A program made the translations under genes and the position numbers. From contig NZ_CP014222.1 of assembly GCF_000969645.2 (NCBI RefSeq), positions 4,467,740-4,531,739 of the forward strand: DNA of 64,000 bases, in the 5' to 3' direction. The DNA is from Janthinobacterium sp. B9-8 (GTDB taxonomy: Bacteria; Pseudomonadota; Gammaproteobacteria; Burkholderiales; Chitinibacteraceae). This document shows, piece by piece, positions 54,885 to 63,871 of the stretch (its first letter is position 1; each line of letters begins with the position of its first letter). A model generated the notes under the pieces. That model was not told where the DNA came from, made no database searches, and saw only the letters and a program-made list of their open reading frames with translations.

Positions 54885-56474
54885 TTATCGCTTTGCGATT
54901 AGTGCATAATCTTGTGGCCCGCAAAGATGGCCGTTCACCCGCTCGGTTAATAGATCATTACCCGGAACTTTTGCAGATTCCGGATAAGGATTTAATCTGA
55001 GTATTTCACAATTTTTAAAGCCATGATATTCAGCTAAGAACTGCAGGCTAGTAGGAGTAACCGGGTTTTTATGGCTAAAATCATGATAAAAAGTATGGCT
55101 GCCAACTAATATGTTTTCTGGATTAGGTGTTTCTAGTATTAAGACTCCTCCTGGTAATAAAGCTCTATAAGCTTGCTTTAGCAAATTATATAAAATATCA
55201 AAGGGAAGATGCTCTACAACGTGAAATGAGCTGATCGCAGCTAATGATTGATCTGGCAAATCGTTTAAATAATCTAAAGCATCAGCATGGATTACGCTGA
55301 GGCCCATTGCTCGGCAATGGCGTATCATTTCTTCGCTTTGATCTACGCCTAGAGCTTTTAAACCTTTTTCGGCGATAAGTTTTAACCACTCCCCTCTGCC
55401 CATACCAATATCAAGTAAAGGAGCCTGGCTGGATTTTAAAAATGATTCTACATAAGGTGTATATTTTTCTAGTTTGGCTTTGATTTCATGCTCCGGCCCG
55501 CGAAACTTTGCTTCAAAAGCCAAATAATAAGCATCAACTGCAGAATCTATTTGTAATGGAGGATTAGCTTGATTTGTTTGTACGGTTGGGTGATTAGTAT
55601 TGCTGGATTGCTCTAGATGTTTAAGGATACGTTCGTTGAGGTAAAGTGCGGCCTGGCCATTCAGGCTATTAGCATTGGCCATAAAGGCTATTTTTTCTTC
55701 ATTTTTACACAGCAGGCTTTGAATTAAACTGCTATTTTTATCCAATGTTGTATTGAGTAACTCAGTGTTTTTTTCTAGCTGATCATGCACTGATTCTGCA
55801 TTGCTGGCGATTGCATCATTTAATGTGGCTTGTTGTATGTTTAATTTATTGTTTTGTTGGCCGATTTCTTGTGTGATATGAGATCTTATATCATTACTTG
55901 TGATAGCGATTTGTTCGCTAAGCTTGTTTTGTTGTGCATTAATTGAAAATAGTATTTTTTCTTGCTTAAGCTCTAAATCGTAGCTTTGTTTAGAAAGAAT
56001 TGCATTATGCTGGATGTGTTTTGAATTAAGTGTACTTAATTGAATCAGCCCATCATGCAGACGGCCAATCAGCCCCGCCCCACGCCTGCCACCCCATACC
56101 GAAAGTATTTTGTTTTCCAGTGCAATTAGATATCTGTCTATTTTATTTATTTTTATATGGTGGCTGGCATGTGCCGATTCTGTGCTTGATAGCATTTGTA
56201 AAGCAAATTTACGCAGGCTGATTTTGCCTGATGCCAGTAAATCATGGTAGTGGCGAGCACCTTCATGATCCGGGGCTCGGCCTAAAATAGCTTGGTAGCA
56301 AAAAAATATAAATAAATATGGGTTATGGATAGAAACGAGTTCTCTGAATGAATGCGGCAGCCATAGCAAATTGTATACTGCAATTTCAGCTTCTATTTTA
56401 TATACGGCAGAAGGGGCATCTTGGGTAAGCGCATAAGCTTGAACACAATGAATAATTTCATCTAATGTTTTCAT
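54885..56474 (-). CDS. DUF4214-coiled-coil-methyltransferase protein (possible chain terminator)
   Basis: A 529-residue cytosolic protein: an N-terminal DUF4214-like region (~50-100, YQAILGRAPDHEGARHYHDL), a long polar helical stretch rich in Gln/Asn/Ile (~140-290) that looks like a coiled coil, and a class I SAM methyltransferase (~335-529) with LLDIGMGRGEWLKLIAEKG, ADALDYLNDLPDQSL and VVEHLPFDILYNLL. The ATG at 56474 overlaps the wzt stop (ATGA). In O9a-type systems a methyltransferase/coiled-coil protein (WbdD) stops the chain; this place and build suggest a similar job. Confidence 0.8.
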   Translation of the reverse strand: MKTLDEIIHCVQAYALTQDAPSAVYKIEAEIAVYNLLWLPHSFRELVSIHNPYLFIFFCYQAILGRAPDHEGARHYHDLLASGKISLRKFALQMLSSTESAHASHHIKINKIDRYLIALENKILSVWGGRRGAGLIGRLHDGLIQLSTLNSKHIQHNAILSKQSYDLELKQEKILFSINAQQNKLSEQIAITSNDIRSHITQEIGQQNNKLNIQQATLNDAIASNAESVHDQLEKNTELLNTTLDKNSSLIQSLLCKNEEKIAFMANANSLNGQAALYLNERILKHLEQSSNTNHPTVQTNQANPPLQIDSAVDAYYLAFEAKFRGPEHEIKAKLEKYTPYVESFLKSSQAPLLDIGMGRGEWLKLIAEKGLKALGVDQSEEMIRHCRAMGLSVIHADALDYLNDLPDQSLAAISSFHVVEHLPFDILYNLLKQAYRALLPGGVLILETPNPENILVGSHTFYHDFSHKNPVTPTSLQFLAEYHGFKNCEILRLNPYPESAKVPGNDLLTERVNGHLCGPQDYALIAKR

Positions 56475-57664
56475 ATTAACTCGCAATATTGAGTATCAAG
56501 TCGAACAACACCAGCAAATACCTGTTCAGAAATAACAGTAATTGTGGCGGCATGATCCCACCAATCATAGTTATTTGATAGATGATGGTAGGATGAGTGC
56601 AGTGCAACACTAATATTGTAGCTGCCCGCAGCAAGCCTGAAATCGGGTAATTCAAAGACTACCTGATATTGCCCACCTTGTACAAATGGGGGTGTTTTTT
56701 GTAATAAATAAGTGTTGGATCCAAACACTTCATTACCTACACGGTCTTTAATTAAAAAGCCTATGGTTAGATCTGGAATTTTTTCCATAATCTGATAACT
56801 AACGCGTAATTTAATTTTACTGCCAGAAAGAACCACCTGGGCCGGTTCATTTTCATTAAAAATATCTACAGCAGTTAGTTTGGCTTCTCCACTGCCGGAT
56901 CGTACGCCTTCATCAATACTTATTTTATTATTTTCTGCATTGGCAATTAGCGCATTGTAGTAATCAAGGACGGCAGCAGGATTGTCATCTGCCAGCATCA
57001 TTCCCTTATCGATTAGTATGGCCCGATCGCATAGGGTTTTGACTGCCAGTGGATCATGTGAAACAAATAATAATGATGTACCCAATGCTTGAAATTCTTT
57101 AATCCGGTCAAAGCATTTATGCTGAAAATAGGCATCGCCTACTGAAAGCGCTTCGTCCACAATTAAAATTTCCGGCCTTAATGCGGTTGCCACACTAAAA
57201 GCTAAACGCATTTGCATGCCGCTGGAGTATTTTTTTAACGGCACATCGATGTATTCTCTTAACTCAGAGAAATTAATAATATCTTCGATATGCTGATCTA
57301 TTTCTTGCTTGGACATACCTAGTAGCTGGCCAGAAATATATACATTTTCTCTGCCGCTTAATTCTTCATGAAAGCCAATACCCAGCTCCAATAGTGCACC
57401 AATTCTGCCATTAACAATAATCCGGCCTTCTGTGGGGCGCAGCGTTTGGCAAATCAACTTAAGCAAGGTACTTTTTCCTGATCCGTTCCGGCCCACAATT
57501 GCAACTGATTCTCCTGCAGCTATGGAAAAACTAATTTGCCTGAGTGCCCATTTATGAATGCAATGCTTGCTGCTTTCCATGCCAAATAGTGATGCTAGCT
57601 TATGGCGGCGTGATGGATAAATCCGAAAGCATTTTGATAGATTATCTACAGTGATCAGGTCCAC
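56471..57664 (-). CDS. wzt: ABC transporter ATP-binding protein Wzt with C-terminal sugar-binding domain
   Basis: A 397-residue ABC ATPase for polysaccharide export: Walker A GRNGSGKSTLLKL (~57-69), signature YSSGMQMRLAFSVATALRPE, Walker B ILIVDEALSVGD and FVSHDPLAV. Residues ~245-397 form the extra beta-rich Wzt_C domain (VSYQIMEKIPDLTIGFLIKD, GSYNISVALHS), which in O9a-type systems binds the modified end of the finished chain. It is 2 bases after wzm and overlaps the methyltransferase gene. Confidence 0.93.
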   Translation of the reverse strand: MDLITVDNLSKCFRIYPSRRHKLASLFGMESSKHCIHKWALRQISFSIAAGESVAIVGRNGSGKSTLLKLICQTLRPTEGRIIVNGRIGALLELGIGFHEELSGRENVYISGQLLGMSKQEIDQHIEDIINFSELREYIDVPLKKYSSGMQMRLAFSVATALRPEILIVDEALSVGDAYFQHKCFDRIKEFQALGTSLLFVSHDPLAVKTLCDRAILIDKGMMLADDNPAAVLDYYNALIANAENNKISIDEGVRSGSGEAKLTAVDIFNENEPAQVVLSGSKIKLRVSYQIMEKIPDLTIGFLIKDRVGNEVFGSNTYLLQKTPPFVQGGQYQVVFELPDFRLAAGSYNISVALHSSYHHLSNNYDWWDHAATITVISEQVFAGVVRLDTQYCELI

Positions 57665-57666
57665 GA

Positions 57667-58455
57667 TTATAGATCGTCCATAATTTTTTGAATATTTCTG
57701 GAGTAAAAAAAATAAAATATAAAAAAAGAAATAATAGAAAGTAGTATGGCGTTAAATAACCAATTCCAGGCAATAGGCCAGTCTAATACAACTTGCTGCC
57801 CTAGCTGCGATACCCAGTACACCGGGTTTAAATAGATATAATCAGCGGCCCATTTAGGAAGAATTTGCGGGGCATAAACAATTGGAGTTGCCCAGAATAA
57901 AAGTTGCATAAAGGCATCTACAAACTGGCCTACATCTCTTACATAAGCGTGGGCGAGTGCGAGTAAGCCGGCAATGCTGAATGAAAATAGGGTGATCACT
58001 AAAATTTGTAAAATATAAATAGCAAATATTTCAATGGTGAATAAATTTAGAATGATAAGAAATATAAAATAAAACCCAGCTAGAACAAGGCTGTTTACAA
58101 GTGCAATAACCACCACTGATAATAGAGGTATTATCTTTGATATATTGTTTTTTCTGAGTAGGCCTGCATTTTCTACTAAGAAAAGCTTTCCTCTGCTAAT
58201 GACTTCAGAGAAATATTGCCATACCAGCATGCCACTGGTTAGATAAATGGTATAAGCATAGTGGCTATTTATTCCGGGTAGACGTGATTTCATTAAATCA
58301 GCAAAGACCAGGCTGTAGGTTAATATCATCAGTACAGGAGCAAAAAAAAGCCAAAATATACCGAGAATAGAACCGCTATATCTGGATTTTATTTCCCTGC
58401 TAACCATGGCATGCAACAGCCAGCGCCCGGCAAAAATTCTTTTAATGAATTCCAA
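57667..58455 (-). CDS. wzm: ABC transporter permease Wzm
   Basis: A 262-residue ABC-2 type permease with six hydrophobic segments and the family start REIKSRYSGSILGIFWLFFA. It forms the channel that moves undecaprenyl-linked polysaccharide across the inner membrane. I choose a TTG start at 58455 because a GGGGAG ribosome site lies seven bases upstream and it gives the usual Wzm length; an ATG at 58524 would add 23 residues that overlap the VanZ-like gene further. It overlaps that gene by 14 bp and is coupled to wzt. Confidence 0.88.
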   Translation of the reverse strand: MEFIKRIFAGRWLLHAMVSREIKSRYSGSILGIFWLFFAPVLMILTYSLVFADLMKSRLPGINSHYAYTIYLTSGMLVWQYFSEVISRGKLFLVENAGLLRKNNISKIIPLLSVVVIALVNSLVLAGFYFIFLIILNLFTIEIFAIYILQILVITLFSFSIAGLLALAHAYVRDVGQFVDAFMQLLFWATPIVYAPQILPKWAADYIYLNPVYWVSQLGQQVVLDWPIAWNWLFNAILLSIISFFIFYFFYSRNIQKIMDDL

Positions 58456-58774
58456 AAAAAACTCCCCATAAATGAATGGCTGCAATTGAAGAGATAATTC
58501 CGGAGGTATTAGCCAGCTGATCATAAATGCAACATTTTCTGCCTGCTAGCGGTTGAATCATCTCTATGCTGCCACCCATTAAAAAAAGAACAATAAATAA
58601 TTTTGAATAACTAAGATAGGGGGCAAGCAATAAGCTCAGCAAAAAATAGGATACAAAATGAAGAATTTTATCATTCTGAATTGGAGAGTATTTTTGTAAA
58701 TTATAAAATGAGCCCGTAATAATCAACAGAAAGGTGATGATAATTAGTGCGCCATTTAATAGTGATTCGCCCAT
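58442..58774 (-). CDS. VanZ-like small membrane protein
   Basis: A 110-residue protein with three to four hydrophobic segments and the VanZ-like pattern NDKILHFVSYFLLSLLLAPY followed by GGSIEMIQPLAGR. VanZ-like proteins are small and of uncertain role in envelope biology. It overlaps the upstream GT gene by 19 bp and the wzm gene by 14 bp, so it is translated as part of the export operon. A role with the exporter is only suggested by this. Confidence 0.7.
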   Translation of the reverse strand: MGESLLNGALIIITFLLIITGSFYNLQKYSPIQNDKILHFVSYFLLSLLLAPYLSYSKLFIVLFLMGGSIEMIQPLAGRKCCIYDQLANTSGIISSIAAIHLWGVFFGIH

Positions 58775-59889
58775 ACATCCCTATATGTATCTAGTGTTTT
58801 AGACGCGCAGCGATCCCAGGTAAAATAGTGAGATCGAATTAATCCTTCTGTAATATGATCGCAAGCGCATTCAGGTGATAAGGCTAAATTGGTCATATGC
58901 TCTGCCAGACCTTCGATATCGCCCCGATTAAAGTAAAAGGGGGCTGCGCCGCCTATTTCCTGAATTGCACCCCCTGAGGTGGTAATAACGGGAGTGCCAA
59001 CAGTCATTGCTTCTAACACGGGTAAGCCGAATCCTTCATAAGCGGAGGGATAAACCATGCAGCGTGCACCGGCTAATAGAGCAGGCAAATCTTTTTCTGT
59101 AACATATTGCAGCCAGCGCACATTTTTGCTGTGCTTGATTCTTTCTAGAATATCTTCGCATTTCCAGCCCACGCCACCAATAATAATCAGAGGCAAAGTG
59201 GTTTTTTTATTTTGCACCAGCATTTGATAGGCAGTGAGTAAATCCTCTATTTTTTTTCTTGGTTCAATGGTGCCTAAGAATAAAAAATATTCTTTACTGG
59301 GTAAATTGTATTTTTCTAAAATGCGGCTATTGTATGATTCGGGTGAAAATTTTGTATGGTCTACTCCGTTGTAGGTGATATGTAGTTTATTACTTACTTC
59401 CGGCATCCAGCGGATTAATTCTTTTTTTACCGATTTTGAAACCACAAAAATAGCATCTGCTTTTTCTAAAGTCAGTGGTAAATGCTCATTTAAGAAACGC
59501 ACTCTTTCAATAGGGTGCCATTCTGGATTAATAATATGTGAAAGATCATGTACTGTCACTAAGTATGGATATTGCAATACGGTTGGAATGTAGTTTGGCT
59601 CGTGGTAAATGTATTTTTTTTCTTTGATGGTATGTACACCACGATTCGCATGGTATTTTTTTCTAAGATAAGATTTGAGCGCAGGAAAGCGGTTAACCAT
59701 ATTTCTTATTTTAGAAAGTAAAAATTCATTATTTGTTTTTTTGCTGACGCGGCCAAATTGATAGTAATCGAGATCAAGATCAGAGCCACGCTCTTGCATG
59801 GCTCTGGATAAGCTGGTGGCATAACGCCCTATCCCGGTGAGCGGGGGAATCATGCCTTGCGCAGAAAATAAGATATTCATCTTTTCCAT
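58756..59889 (-). CDS. Family 4 glycosyltransferase (mannosyltransferase-like)
   Basis: A 377-residue GT-B enzyme: ILFSAQGMIPPLTGIGRYAT, VTVHDLSHIINPEWHP, FLGTIEPRKKIEDLLTAYQM and PSAYEGFGLPVLEAMTVGTP (E-x7-E) then GGAIQEIGGAAPFYF. This is the GT4 type common for mannosyl or rhamnosyl transfer in ABC-dependent O-antigens. The start is ATG 59889 or the ATG three codons later, which has GGAAAAG just before it. Specificity is not certain. Confidence 0.87.
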   Translation of the reverse strand: MEKMNILFSAQGMIPPLTGIGRYATSLSRAMQERGSDLDLDYYQFGRVSKKTNNEFLLSKIRNMVNRFPALKSYLRKKYHANRGVHTIKEKKYIYHEPNYIPTVLQYPYLVTVHDLSHIINPEWHPIERVRFLNEHLPLTLEKADAIFVVSKSVKKELIRWMPEVSNKLHITYNGVDHTKFSPESYNSRILEKYNLPSKEYFLFLGTIEPRKKIEDLLTAYQMLVQNKKTTLPLIIIGGVGWKCEDILERIKHSKNVRWLQYVTEKDLPALLAGARCMVYPSAYEGFGLPVLEAMTVGTPVITTSGGAIQEIGGAAPFYFNRGDIEGLAEHMTNLALSPECACDHITEGLIRSHYFTWDRCASKTLDTYRDVWANHY

Positions 59890-59984
59890 TTTTATCTTTA
59901 TTTATATTAATCTGTGGTTTTTAAAATTTAAAAATATTGATTAATCAGATTTCAGTAATAAATGATAGATGGCAGATTTTATTA

Positions 59985-61205
59985 TTATGAGGTTTTGCTT
60001 GTTTGCTTACTATTTTTACTGATCAGTACTGCTTCGTTATTGAGTGCCACTTTAATTTTATGCGTCTCAAATTTACTGAACTTTGCCATTGCTGGCATGC
60101 TTGCCTTATACATCTGGATAGTTTTGCTGACCATTTGATTTGCAGTCAGCTCTTGCTCAAACCGGGCTCTGGCATAGAGTGCCATTTTGTTTCTAAGTAC
60201 ATCATCCTGGCTTAGCATATTGATAGCATCTGCTAAGGCATTGGGATTGGACGGCGGAACAAGTAGCCCAGATTTATTATGCTCATTAACCCAGGAAACA
60301 CCGGAGCCAGAAATATCGCAAGAAATAATGGGTTTAGAAAAGCTCATGGCTTCTACTTGCACAATGCCATACGCTTCTGATCGATAAATAGATGGCAGGC
60401 AAAATATATCGCAAGCGGCGTAATAAGATGCTAATTGTTGATCCGCAATGGTTCCAAGTAATTTTATTTTGTATTCTAGGCCAAGCTTTTTAATCAGCGG
60501 CTGGAAGCTCTCTATCCCTGGCCCTCCAATCAAGATCACAATATCATCGTTCGTATATTTGCAGGCTTCGATTAAATATCTAACCCCTTTATAGGCCGCA
60601 GATCTACCTATTGATAAAACTATTTTTTTATTTTTGTATTCTGATCTTATTTTGCTAACCAGCTCCGCAGAAACTTGTTTGCTTTTGTCTACTACCCCAA
60701 TTGGAATAATGGATACTTTATCCATATTGGGAGCTAGCCATTTGGATGATTCAGCATAGCGCTGCGATGTGGCGATAATGCCATCTGCACGGTTGATTAG
60801 CCATTTCAACCATGGCGCATAAAGCTTGAGCATATGTTTTTGTTTAACGATATCACTATGCCAGTGCAGGTAAACTTTGCATTTTGGTTGAATAAGCCAA
60901 ATTGCTAAATTAGCCATGGGATTGGGTAGATGAATATGAATTGCATCGTATTGATGGATGCAATTGTTCAGCTCCTTGATGAGCTTAAGTGAAATCGATG
61001 TTGAGTTGATAACGGCTAAGGTGCCAGCTCTGATTACTTGATAGCTGGAGTTGACTAAATCAATTTTTGTCTCTTTGCCCTTGTTACTACAGAGTACATC
61101 TGCATTTACACCTTGATTATTCAGGCCTTCAACCAAGTCGAAAGTGACTGTTTCTATTCCACCATATTCAGGCGGGTAGAATTTTCCAAGATGTATTATT
61201 TTCAT
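59985..61205 (-). CDS. Family 4 glycosyltransferase, paralogue of the 49088-50212 gene
   Basis: A 406-residue GT-B enzyme: KIIHLGKFYPPEYGGIETVT, ADVLCSNKGKETK, HIHLPNPMANLAIWL, LHWHSDIVKQKHMLKLYAPW and YGIVQVEAMSFSKPIISCDI (E-x7-E). It is alike in nearly every motif to the plus-strand GT at 49088. The start at 61205 (AAGAG upstream) fits that paralogue; the frame runs back to 61280 but those residues are not shared. It is the first gene of the minus-strand cluster. Confidence 0.85.
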   Translation of the reverse strand: MKIIHLGKFYPPEYGGIETVTFDLVEGLNNQGVNADVLCSNKGKETKIDLVNSSYQVIRAGTLAVINSTSISLKLIKELNNCIHQYDAIHIHLPNPMANLAIWLIQPKCKVYLHWHSDIVKQKHMLKLYAPWLKWLINRADGIIATSQRYAESSKWLAPNMDKVSIIPIGVVDKSKQVSAELVSKIRSEYKNKKIVLSIGRSAAYKGVRYLIEACKYTNDDIVILIGGPGIESFQPLIKKLGLEYKIKLLGTIADQQLASYYAACDIFCLPSIYRSEAYGIVQVEAMSFSKPIISCDISGSGVSWVNEHNKSGLLVPPSNPNALADAINMLSQDDVLRNKMALYARARFEQELTANQMVSKTIQMYKASMPAMAKFSKFETHKIKVALNNEAVLISKNSKQTSKTS

Positions 61206-61535
61206 AAATATAGCTCTTATAAGTGATATTTTATTAAGTTTGCTATTTTTAATGATCGATCGCGCTGCAGCAAAAGGCATTGAGGGAGCTTTGTAACTAA
61301 GCTGAGTCGATGGTTTGAAGGTCTTGCCCCTTACTTTTTTGATGGCCGATATGCTTCGGCTGTTTTTTATACTAGTAATTGAATTTAATAATTACAAGAA
61401 AATTTCTTTGTGCGTGTTTTTGCTTGCTGCTGCTTTGCTAGCTCTGTGCCTTTGGGCAAGGCTTTCTGTAGCAGGGTGATTGTGGTGTTTGCTTGCTTGT
61501 TTGCTATGTATTGGCAGCGCGGTGGCATTGCCGGA
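61206..61535. other. Intergenic region, no gene seen
   Basis: About 330 bases between the first gene of the minus-strand sugar cluster and the end of the Crp/Fnr gene. It should contain the cluster promoter; TATACTAGTAATTG near 61370 is a weak candidate but has no clear partner. Short open frames here have no family resemblance or ribosome sites. No JUMPstart/ops-like element was found. Confidence 0.45.
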
Positions 61536-62219
61536 CTATTCGATGGTTATTTTGCCTTGCACAATATGCTGCAGGCGCTCTGGCTCGCGCACGATGAGCG
61601 TTTTTCGGTCTTTTTCTGCTATGCCTGTATTGAGTAGCTGGCCGATTGCTCTGGAGACGGTTTCGCGGCTGCAATTGGTCATGCCTGCCAGCGATTGCTG
61701 TGGGGGAAGCTCAATAATTTTTAAATTGCCGGGAAGGGTACGGATCAGCGTTGTCAGTACGGTGCAGATACGTTGGTAAGGGTTCTGAATACTGAGCATG
61801 GCGCGGTTTTGCGAAGACAGGCGGACTAAATACGCGAGTTTTTTCATGACCCGCTCTGCCAGTACGGGGTGAGAGTAGATAAGCTGTAGCGCGGTGTGGC
61901 GGCTCATGACCATCAGCTCGGCGTCGCCAATCGAAACCACACTGGTAGAGCGGGAGCCACCGTCAATCACGGCCAGCTCACCAAAGTATTCCCCTTCATT
62001 AATAATATAAATGCAAAGCTCCCGGCCATCTTCTGTCACATCAATCACTTGCAGACGACCTTTAATCAAGAAGAATAGCTCATCGCCTAAAGAGCCTTTG
62101 GTAATCACTTGCTGGTTGCGCACTGCTGTCCTAAGGTGAGAGTCGCGCGCAATCGATTTGAGGATGGTTTCTGGAATACCAGAAAAAAATTCTAAAGAGT
62201 AGATAGGGTGGCGTGTCAT
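61536..62219 (-). CDS. Crp/Fnr-family transcriptional regulator
   Basis: A 227-residue regulator with a cyclic-nucleotide-binding-type beta roll (~15-120, GDELFFLIKGRLQVIDVTED, EGEYFGELAVIDGGSRS) and a C-terminal winged HTH (~150-215, LAGMTNCSRETVSRAIGQLL). There is no Fnr-type cysteine cluster at the N-terminus, so it is Crp-like, with unknown ligand. The ATG at 62219 has GGGAA upstream; ATG 62225 is also possible. It is divergent from the FecR-domain gene, 40 bases apart, so it may control that gene, itself or the polysaccharide genes. Confidence 0.87.
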   Translation of the reverse strand: MTRHPIYSLEFFSGIPETILKSIARDSHLRTAVRNQQVITKGSLGDELFFLIKGRLQVIDVTEDGRELCIYIINEGEYFGELAVIDGGSRSTSVVSIGDAELMVMSRHTALQLIYSHPVLAERVMKKLAYLVRLSSQNRAMLSIQNPYQRICTVLTTLIRTLPGNLKIIELPPQQSLAGMTNCSRETVSRAIGQLLNTGIAEKDRKTLIVREPERLQHIVQGKITIE

Positions 62220-62259
62220 AAGCATTTCCCGATCATAATTGGGCCAAGGAGGGAAGAAA

Positions 62260-63729
62260 ATGCTGAAGCGAGTCGATCAATATCTTTTTATGTTTGCTGT
62301 TCTTTTGTCAGCATCGTCTAGTGTTTTAGCACAAGATTTCGCAAATATCGGGACAGTTATTGCAATAATCGGACAGCCGACTCTTTTACGGGATGGCCGG
62401 CAGCAGTCATTAGTCAAAGGTGATGTATTGCGCGAAGGGGATGAGCTGCACACTGCCGGGCAAACGAGTGTGTATTTGCGCACGTTTGATCAGGGCTTTA
62501 TTGCGGTTCGCCCCAATAGTGTTTTGCTGATTGAAAAGTACCGGGTAGGCAAGCAGGGCTCGGCAAGCCAGTTTAAGTTGCAGCTTAAATCCGGGTTGAT
62601 GCGCTCTGTAACTGGGCAGGATGTGCAAAAAGAAAAAGATAAATATCGTTTGAATACACCCGTGGCTGCCATTGGCTTACGCGGCACTGATTTTGTAGTG
62701 TTTACCGATGATCATGCAACACAAGTCGCCGTGCAAAAAGGCGGGGTGGTTATCGAGCCGTTTTCTAAAGCGTGCAGTGTGGAGCTGGGCGGGCCATGCC
62801 AGGGGATTAATTCCAGAGAGTTATTTGCTTCCGCAGCGCATATGCTTGAGGTGATCCGCGGGCAGGCGGTGCCGGTCAAAAAAGAATCGTCGCCGGTTTT
62901 GCAGAAAGAATTGCAAAAAGAAGTGCCCAAAGATATTGCTAAAGATAAAGGCAAAGAGCCGTTAAAAGACGAGCCTAAGGTTGCCGCATTGGGATCAGAA
63001 CAAACGCAGATTAATACCAGTGACTTGAGCAACGCCCGTGTGGTTGTTAATAGCAATAGTGTGATTGATGGTTCTTTGGCGGCTAAGCCAGTGATCAGAC
63101 CGGTGGAAACCAGCCCTGTCCCCGTGCCTGTGCCACCTTCAGTGCCTGTGGTGCTTTTGCCACCAGTTAGTCCTACACCATCGCCGCCCGTTGTGACTGA
63201 GCCGCCTAAGCCTGTGGTTGTACTTACCCCTTCTATTCATTGGGGGCGCTGGCAAGAGCTGGCTAATTTACCTGCAACAGCAAAGTTTACTGATATCTAT
63301 AAGGATGGGCAGGAAGCCGTGAATGCGGGGATTTATTATGTGATGTCGCGGGATAATAGTAGTGTTCGCTATGGGCCGGAATTAGGCGCGGTTAATTTTC
63401 AGATGGTTAAACACGATGGCATTTTAGTGAATACGCTGAGTAATGCGGTAACAGCAACGATTGCTAAGGAATCATCTTTACAAATCAATTTTGCAGCGCA
63501 AAGTTTTAATACCCATCTACTATTAAATGCCGCAGGTAGGGATATTCCTATTAATGTAAAAGGCACTATCGAGTCGAATGGTTTTTTTATGAATGGAGCA
63601 GTAAGTGAAACCCAATTGCGTGGTGTGGTTTCTGGTAAAGATGCTGCTGAAGCGGGCTATACCTATTATTTATCACCGGCTAGTAATGAAATCATGAGCG
63701 GAGGCACGTATTGGCTGAGGCAGCGCTAA
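62260..63729 (+). CDS. Exported FecR-domain protein
   Basis: A 489-residue protein with a signal peptide (YLFMFAVLLSASSSVLAQ), a FecR domain (~25-150, VKGDVLREGDELHTAGQTSV, DKYRLNTPVAAIGLRGTDFV), a Lys/Glu-rich linker, a proline-rich stretch (~285-325) and a C-terminal domain of no known family. It is not the membrane anti-sigma form, since no TM follows the signal and no sigma factor gene is near. The ATG at 62260 is behind a strong AAGGAGGG; an in-frame TTG at 62239 is less likely. Function unknown. Confidence 0.8.
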   Translation: MLKRVDQYLFMFAVLLSASSSVLAQDFANIGTVIAIIGQPTLLRDGRQQSLVKGDVLREGDELHTAGQTSVYLRTFDQGFIAVRPNSVLLIEKYRVGKQGSASQFKLQLKSGLMRSVTGQDVQKEKDKYRLNTPVAAIGLRGTDFVVFTDDHATQVAVQKGGVVIEPFSKACSVELGGPCQGINSRELFASAAHMLEVIRGQAVPVKKESSPVLQKELQKEVPKDIAKDKGKEPLKDEPKVAALGSEQTQINTSDLSNARVVVNSNSVIDGSLAAKPVIRPVETSPVPVPVPPSVPVVLLPPVSPTPSPPVVTEPPKPVVVLTPSIHWGRWQELANLPATAKFTDIYKDGQEAVNAGIYYVMSRDNSSVRYGPELGAVNFQMVKHDGILVNTLSNAVTATIAKESSLQINFAAQSFNTHLLLNAAGRDIPINVKGTIESNGFFMNGAVSETQLRGVVSGKDAAEAGYTYYLSPASNEIMSGGTYWLRQR

Positions 63730-63871
63730 AATATTTGATTAAATCGTTATTTCTGGCTTTTTTTTGCTGGGAATTCAATCAAAATACGGTATTTCGGCTG
63801 GATTGAAGTAATAAGACTGAATACCCTAAATTCCCCATCTTATTAATTTAAGTGAAATGTTTTTCGTAGCT

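Noticed and set aside
61410..61637. 75-codon plus-strand frame downstream of the sugar cluster
   Set aside because: Cys/Phe-rich composition, overlap with the end of the Crp/Fnr gene and no ribosome site suggest chance.
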